Shown: one piece after another, positions 12,344 through 15,384 of the stretch | Layout of the letters: each line of letters begins with the position of its first letter | How positions within the stretch are numbered: position 1 is the stretch's first letter | Source: DATDMG01 sp036518955 | Lineage (GTDB): Bacteria; Actinomycetota; Actinomycetes; Actinomycetales; Kineosporiaceae | Direction: 5' to 3' | DNA length: 15,384 nucleotides | Assembly: GCA_036518955.1 (NCBI GenBank) | Contig: DATDMG010000274.1 | Location: forward strand, 1-15,384 | The notes under the pieces: model-generated | Seen by the model: the letters and a program-made list of their open reading frames with translations, nothing else | Databases searched by the model: none | Told to the model about the DNA's origin: nothing | Translations under genes and position numbers: made by a program

Positions 12344-13285
12344 ATGGCCGAGGCCGTCGTCCCTGCTCCCGCGCCCGAGGAGCCGCCCGCGCGCCCGGTG
12401 GGCAGCGGGTCTCTCGGCACGGGTGCCGGGGACGACGGCTTCGTGCGCATCAGGCTCGACCTGGACTACGACGGCACCGGCTTCGCGGGCTGGGCTGTCC
12501 AGCCGGGCCTGCGCACGGTCGCCGGGACCCTCGCGGCGGCCCTGGGCGCGGTGCTGCGTACGGACCCGCAGTCTCTCGGCCTGGTCGTCGCCGGCCGGAC
12601 GGATGCCGGTGTGCACGCCACCGGGCAGGTGTGCCACCTGGAGGCTTCTCGGGACGCCTGGGCGGCGTTGCCCGGCCGGTCCGGGGTCCCTCCCGAGGTG
12701 GCCCTGGTGCGGCGCCTGGCGGGCGTGCTGCCGGACGACGTCCGGGTCCGCGCGGCGGGGCCGGCCCCACCCGGGTTCGACGCACGCTTCTCCGCGCTCC
12801 ACCGCCGCTACGCGTACCGGATCTGCGACGACCCGGCGGGAGTGCCGCCGTTGCGCCGGCACGACGTCCTCCGGCACGGGCGCCCGCTGGACGCCGCCCG
12901 GATGGACGCCGCGGCCCGTGCGCTCACCGGGCTGCACGATTTCGCCGCGTTCTGCCGACGCCGCCAGGGCGCTACCACCGTCCGCACGCTGCTGGAGTAC
13001 TCCTGGGACCGGGATGCGGCGGACCTCGTGGTCGCTCGGGTGGTGGCGGACGCCTTCTGCCACTCGATGGTGCGGGCCCTGGTCGGGGCGGTCCTGCCGG
13101 TGGGGGAGGGGCGCCGGGAGGTCGGTTGGCCGGCGCAGGTCCTCGCCCGAGGGGTGCGCGACCCGGCGGTGACCGTGGCTCCGCCGCACGGACTGGTGCT
13201 CGAGGAGGTCGGGTATCCGGACGTCGCGGGGCTGGCCGAGCGGGCGCGGCAGGCCCGCGCCGTCCGCGTCCTGCCCGGCCGCTGA
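12344..13285 (+). CDS. truA: tRNA pseudouridine(38-40) synthase TruA
   Basis: TruA converts uridines 38-40 of the tRNA anticodon stem-loop to pseudouridine. The catalytic aspartate is D87 in AGRTDAGVHATGQ. Also present are the N-terminal LDLDYDGTGFAGWAVQPGLR, FDARFSALHRRYAYRI, TGLHDFAAFCRRR and the closing FCHSMVRALVGAVLPVGEGR. From ATG 12344 the protein has 313 residues, with a low-complexity Pro/Ala/Gly N-terminus of about 33 residues. A GTG at 12443 in frame would begin exactly at the conserved domain (MRIRLDLDYDG), so the true start may be there; neither has a strong ribosome binding site. It lies 25 bases after rplQ, the common actinobacterial arrangement, and probably ends the operon. 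Confidence 0.92.
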   Translation: MAEAVVPAPAPEEPPARPVGSGSLGTGAGDDGFVRIRLDLDYDGTGFAGWAVQPGLRTVAGTLAAALGAVLRTDPQSLGLVVAGRTDAGVHATGQVCHLEASRDAWAALPGRSGVPPEVALVRRLAGVLPDDVRVRAAGPAPPGFDARFSALHRRYAYRICDDPAGVPPLRRHDVLRHGRPLDAARMDAAARALTGLHDFAAFCRRRQGATTVRTLLEYSWDRDAADLVVARVVADAFCHSMVRALVGAVLPVGEGRREVGWPAQVLARGVRDPAVTVAPPHGLVLEEVGYPDVAGLAERARQARAVRVLPGR

Positions 13286-13315
13286 CGTGCCCCGGTCGAC
13301 GTGCCCGGCGCGGCA

Positions 13316-13337
13316 GCCCGTCGGCCCCGGTACGGGC
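13316..13337 (+). terminator. candidate hairpin terminator after truA
   Basis: GCCCGT (13316-13321) pairs with ACGGGC (13332-13337) around a 10-base loop, 30 bases after the truA stop. It is modest and lacks a U-tract. The rest of the 102-base truA-to-DUF5709 gap shows no clear promoter. Confidence 0.35.
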
Positions 13338-13387
13338 GGCTGGGTGTCGAGTCGCCGGCCGGGCCGTGCGGTGCCACGCTCGGTCGG

Positions 13388-13834
13388 GTGAGCGACGGCG
13401 TGTACGAGAACGAGCCACTCTCCGACAATGACTCGGCGATCGACCTGGACCAGGTCTTCGGCACGGACGACGGCGGCGACGACGCGATGGACCGCAGCTA
13501 CTCGCCGCCGGAGCGTCCTCGGGAGCTGGACGCCTTCGGGACGACGGTCGCCGAGCAGCGCCAGGGGGAGACCCTCGACCAGCGCCTCGCCCAGGAGGAG
13601 CCCGACCCCGCCCTGGCGGTTGACGACGAGGTCGGCGACCAGCGCGAGGAGGACGAATTCCGGGCCGCCGCCGAGGTCGGCGACCAGCGCGCCGGCCGCC
13701 TGGTGGACACCGACGAGGGCCTCGGGGAAGACACCGAGAAGGACCTGGTCGGACGGGATGTCGGTATCGACGCGGGGGCGGCGGGCGCGGAGGAGGCGGC
13801 GATGCACGTCGTCCCGGACTCCGACCGCTGGTAG
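13388..13834 (+). CDS. DUF5709 family acidic protein of unknown function
   Basis: This resembles the actinobacterial DUF5709 proteins, small acidic cytosolic proteins without a known role. Family-like segments are YSPPERPRELDAFGTTVAEQ, GETLDQRLAQEEPDPAL, RAGRLVDTDEGLGEDTEKDL and DVGIDAGAAGAEEAAMHVV, close to the C-terminus. The 148-residue product from GTG 13388 is very acidic and has no Cys, membrane segment or signal peptide. The start is uncertain because there is no good ribosome binding site; an upstream GTG at 13301 would extend it by 29 residues of unlike composition. An internal repeat EVGDQR (residues 81-86 and 96-101) suggests a 15-residue duplication or insertion. It is probably transcribed independently of truA. 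Confidence 0.8.
   Translation: MSDGVYENEPLSDNDSAIDLDQVFGTDDGGDDAMDRSYSPPERPRELDAFGTTVAEQRQGETLDQRLAQEEPDPALAVDDEVGDQREEDEFRAAAEVGDQRAGRLVDTDEGLGEDTEKDLVGRDVGIDAGAAGAEEAAMHVVPDSDRW
13628..13690 (+). repeat. 18-base direct repeat inside the DUF5709 gene
   Basis: GAGGTCGGCGACCAGCGC occurs at 13628-13645 and again at 13673-13690, exactly 45 bases apart, so the frame is kept. It encodes EVGDQR twice. The unit looks like an in-frame 45-base duplication whose middle has diverged, or an insertion bounded by the repeat. Confidence 0.75.
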
Positions 13835-13880
13835 CGGTCGCCGACCGCTGGTGCGGCCGCCGGTCGCCGACCGCTGGTGC
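13821..13880 (+). repeat. three copies of CCGACCGCTGGT at the end of the DUF5709 gene
   Basis: CCGACCGCTGGT starts at 13821 (encoding the last residues DRW and the stop), 13841 and 13867. The second and third copies share a longer 20-base match, at 13835-13854 and 13861-13880. The inverted partner AGCGGTC (13833-13839) can pair with GACCGCT on either side (13823-13829 or 13843-13849), giving alternative hairpins that may act as a terminator. The repeat could be strand-slippage amplification. Confidence 0.7.
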
Positions 13881-13928
13881 CGGCCGCCGGCCGCCGCCGA
13901 GTGCGGACCAGGACCAGGAGAGGTGGGC

Positions 13929-14395
13929 ATGGCGGATCTGCACGGCCTGCTGTCGACGTCCGTGGCGGCGGGGGAGGTCCCCGGTGCGGCGGCTCTGGTG
14001 GCCCGGCGGGGCGACGCGGAGGTGGTGGCCGTCGGTGCGGTGGACGTGGCGGGGACCGGGCCGATGACCCGGGAGTCGATCGTCCGGATTGCGTCCCTGA
14101 CGAGGCCGGTCGTCGCCGCGGCGGCAATGGTCCTCGTCGAGGAGGGGGTGATCGCGCTCGACGACCCGATCGGAACGTGGCTGCCGGCACCGGGACGTCG
14201 GGTCACCTCTGCCCGCGGAGCGGGGTGATCTGCATCCTGCTCACCCAGCGGATGATGGCCGGACCCACCTGCACCGAGCTGATGCGCGAGGTCTGGACGT
14301 ACGCCGTCCGCCGAGCCGGGGCTAGGCGCGGGACGAGCCGGTCGAGGACGTCGCGGTGTGCGAGCGCTGCTGCGGGGCTCGTTCCCGAGGGGTGA
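13929..14395 (+). pseudogene. serine hydrolase (beta-lactamase family) gene with large internal deletion
   Basis: The first frame (13929-14228, 99 codons) is the N-terminus of a beta-lactamase-related serine hydrolase: VPGAAALVARRGD, then TRESIVRIASLTRPVVAAAA and LVEEGVIALDDPIGTWLP. The SxxK catalytic motif reads S56-L-T-R59, so the lysine is replaced. The frame then ends early. In the +1 frame, directly adjoining, GTGTSGHLCPRSGVICILLT followed by QRMMAGPTCTELMREVWTYAV (from about 14190) matches the usual C-terminal end of the same family (GTSWYxDPxxGVxxILLTQR and a final WTxxY helix). About 240-260 central residues are missing and the halves are out of phase, with the junction near 14188-14203. 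The good ribosome binding site (AGGAGAGG, 13916-13923) suggests fairly recent decay. The C-terminal frame stops at 14395, inside the opposite-strand gene. A 99-residue truncated protein may still be annotated here. Confidence 0.75.
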
Positions 14396-15384
14396 TGGCC
14401 GGCTCGGGGGCCGGCTCCTGGATCCCTGGCATCGAGCCGAACCGGGCGACCGCGCGCATCTTGTTCACCGCGTCCAGGGCGGCGACCTTGTAGGCCTCCG
14501 ACAGCGTGGGGTAGTTGAAGACAGTGTCGACCAGGTGGTCGACACTGCCGCCGCATGTCATGATCGCCTGCCCCAGGTGCACCAGCTCGGTGGCGTGCGA
14601 CCCGAAGACGTGGACGCCGAGCAGCTGCCGGGTCTGGGTCGACACCAGCAGCTTGAGCATCCCGTAGCTGTCGCCGATGATCTGGCCTCGAGCGAGTTCC
14701 CGGTATCGGGAGATCCCGACTTCGTACGGCACCGACGACCGGGTGAGCTGGTCCTCGGTCTGACCGCAGTAACTGATCTCGGGGATCGTGTAGATGCCGA
14801 TCGGCTGCAGCTCGACGAGGTTGTTCGCCGGCTCGTCGCAGGCGTGGTAAGCGGCCAGCCGGCCCTGCTCCATGGACGTCGCCGCGAGCGCCGGGAACCC
14901 GATCACGTCGCCGACCGCGTAGAGGTGCGGCACCCTCGTCCGGTAGTTGCTGTCGACGACGATCCGGCCGCGCCGGTCCGTCTCCAGGCCGGCCGCCTCC
15001 AGGTTCAGCCCCTCGGTGGCGCCCTGCCGCCCGGCGCTGTACATCACGGTGTCCGCGGGAATCCGCTTGCCGCTCGCCAGCGCCGTCACCGTGCCCTGCT
15101 CGTTGGCCTGCACGCTCTCCACGGTCTCCCCGAAGCGGAAGCTCACCGACAGGTCGCGCAGGTGGAACTTGAGCGCCTCCACCACCTCGGAGTCGCAGAA
15201 GTCCAGCATCCGGTCCCGTGACTCCACCACCGTCACGCGCGTTCCCAGGGCGGCGAACATCGACGCGTACTCGATGCCGATGACTCCCGCGCCGACCACG
15301 ACCATGGACCGGGGGATCTGGCCCAGGTGCAGGATGCCGTCGGAGTCGAGGATCCGGACATCGTCGAAGTCCACCGTCGGTGGG
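14322..15384 (-). CDS. sthA: soluble pyridine nucleotide transhydrogenase (Si-specific), 5' end outside the window
   Basis: SthA is an FAD flavoprotein that passes hydride between NADPH and NAD+, balancing the two pools. The visible 354 codons start within the FAD domain (VDFDDVRILDSDGIL). They include the NAD(P) Rossmann motif VVVGAGVIGIEYASMFAALG ending in VTVVES, the second FAD motif LYAVGDVIGFPALAATSMEQ and the dimerisation domain. Lipoamide dehydrogenase and glutathione reductase have a catalytic HPT in the last domain; here it is FNYPTLSEAYKVAAL, typical of SthA. The tail after ARFGSMPGI (about 31 residues, Pro/Ser/Thr-rich) is longer than in E. coli SthA. It converges with, and overlaps, the decayed serine-hydrolase gene. 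The redox-site region and true start are not in the window. Confidence 0.9.
   Translation of the reverse strand, partial: PPTVDFDDVRILDSDGILHLGQIPRSMVVVGAGVIGIEYASMFAALGTRVTVVESRDRMLDFCDSEVVEALKFHLRDLSVSFRFGETVESVQANEQGTVTALASGKRIPADTVMYSAGRQGATEGLNLEAAGLETDRRGRIVVDSNYRTRVPHLYAVGDVIGFPALAATSMEQGRLAAYHACDEPANNLVELQPIGIYTIPEISYCGQTEDQLTRSSVPYEVGISRYRELARGQIIGDSYGMLKLLVSTQTRQLLGVHVFGSHATELVHLGQAIMTCGGSVDHLVDTVFNYPTLSEAYKVAALDAVNKMRAVARFGSMPGIQEPAPEPAITPRERAPQQRSHTATSSTGSSRA

Noticed and set aside
12095..14206. A 703-codon open frame on the - strand
   Set aside because: It runs antisense to truA, the DUF5709 gene and part of rplQ, all of which have clear families; its protein is Arg/Pro/Gly-rich with no domain. 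It is a by-product of high GC.

Overview
This is a high-GC actinobacterial chromosome segment. The evidence is strong GC bias at third codon positions, frequent GTG starts, a short-LID adenylate kinase of the mycobacterial type, a DUF5709 protein, and the order secY-adk-map-infA-rpmJ-rpsM-rpsK-rpsD-rpoA-rplQ-truA. Some protein tails (Arg/Gly/Asp-rich S5 N-terminus, Ala-rich L17 C-terminus) recall Frankiales or related orders, but I cannot fix the genus from this window.

Layout. Bases 1-5274 hold the end of the S10 operon and the spc operon: rplP (partial), rpmC, rpsQ, rplN, rplX, rplE, rpsN, an unrecognised 72-codon gene, rpsH, rplF, rplR, rpsE, rpmD, rplO. A strong hairpin (5291-5321) follows rplO. 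Then come secY-adk-map (5437-8147), a 233-base gap with a candidate promoter, infA-rpmJ (8381-8788), a structured 177-base leader, and the alpha operon rpsM-rpsK-rpsD-rpoA-rplQ followed by truA (8966-13285). All of this is on the + strand. The last 2.1 kb leaves the translation cluster: a DUF5709 acidic protein, a serine-hydrolase (beta-lactamase family) gene broken by a large internal deletion, and, on the - strand, the 3' part of a soluble pyridine nucleotide transhydrogenase gene that runs off the window.

The genes build the ribosome, start translation (IF-1), insert and mature new proteins (SecY, Map), supply nucleotides (Adk), transcribe (alpha subunit) and modify tRNA (TruA). Several junctions overlap by 1-4 bases, which suggests translational coupling.

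The most unusual items are: (1) the small acidic ORF at 2398-2616 wedged between rpsN and rpsH, with its own Shine-Dalgarno and an ATGA overlap into rpsH; (2) a set of hairpins at operon boundaries (rplO-secY, rpmJ-rpsM, rpsD-rpoA, rpoA-rplQ), including a perfect 15-bp GC-only stem between rpoA and rplQ; and (3) the internally deleted serine-hydrolase gene. I found no CRISPR, tRNA, rRNA, insertion sequence or phage feature.
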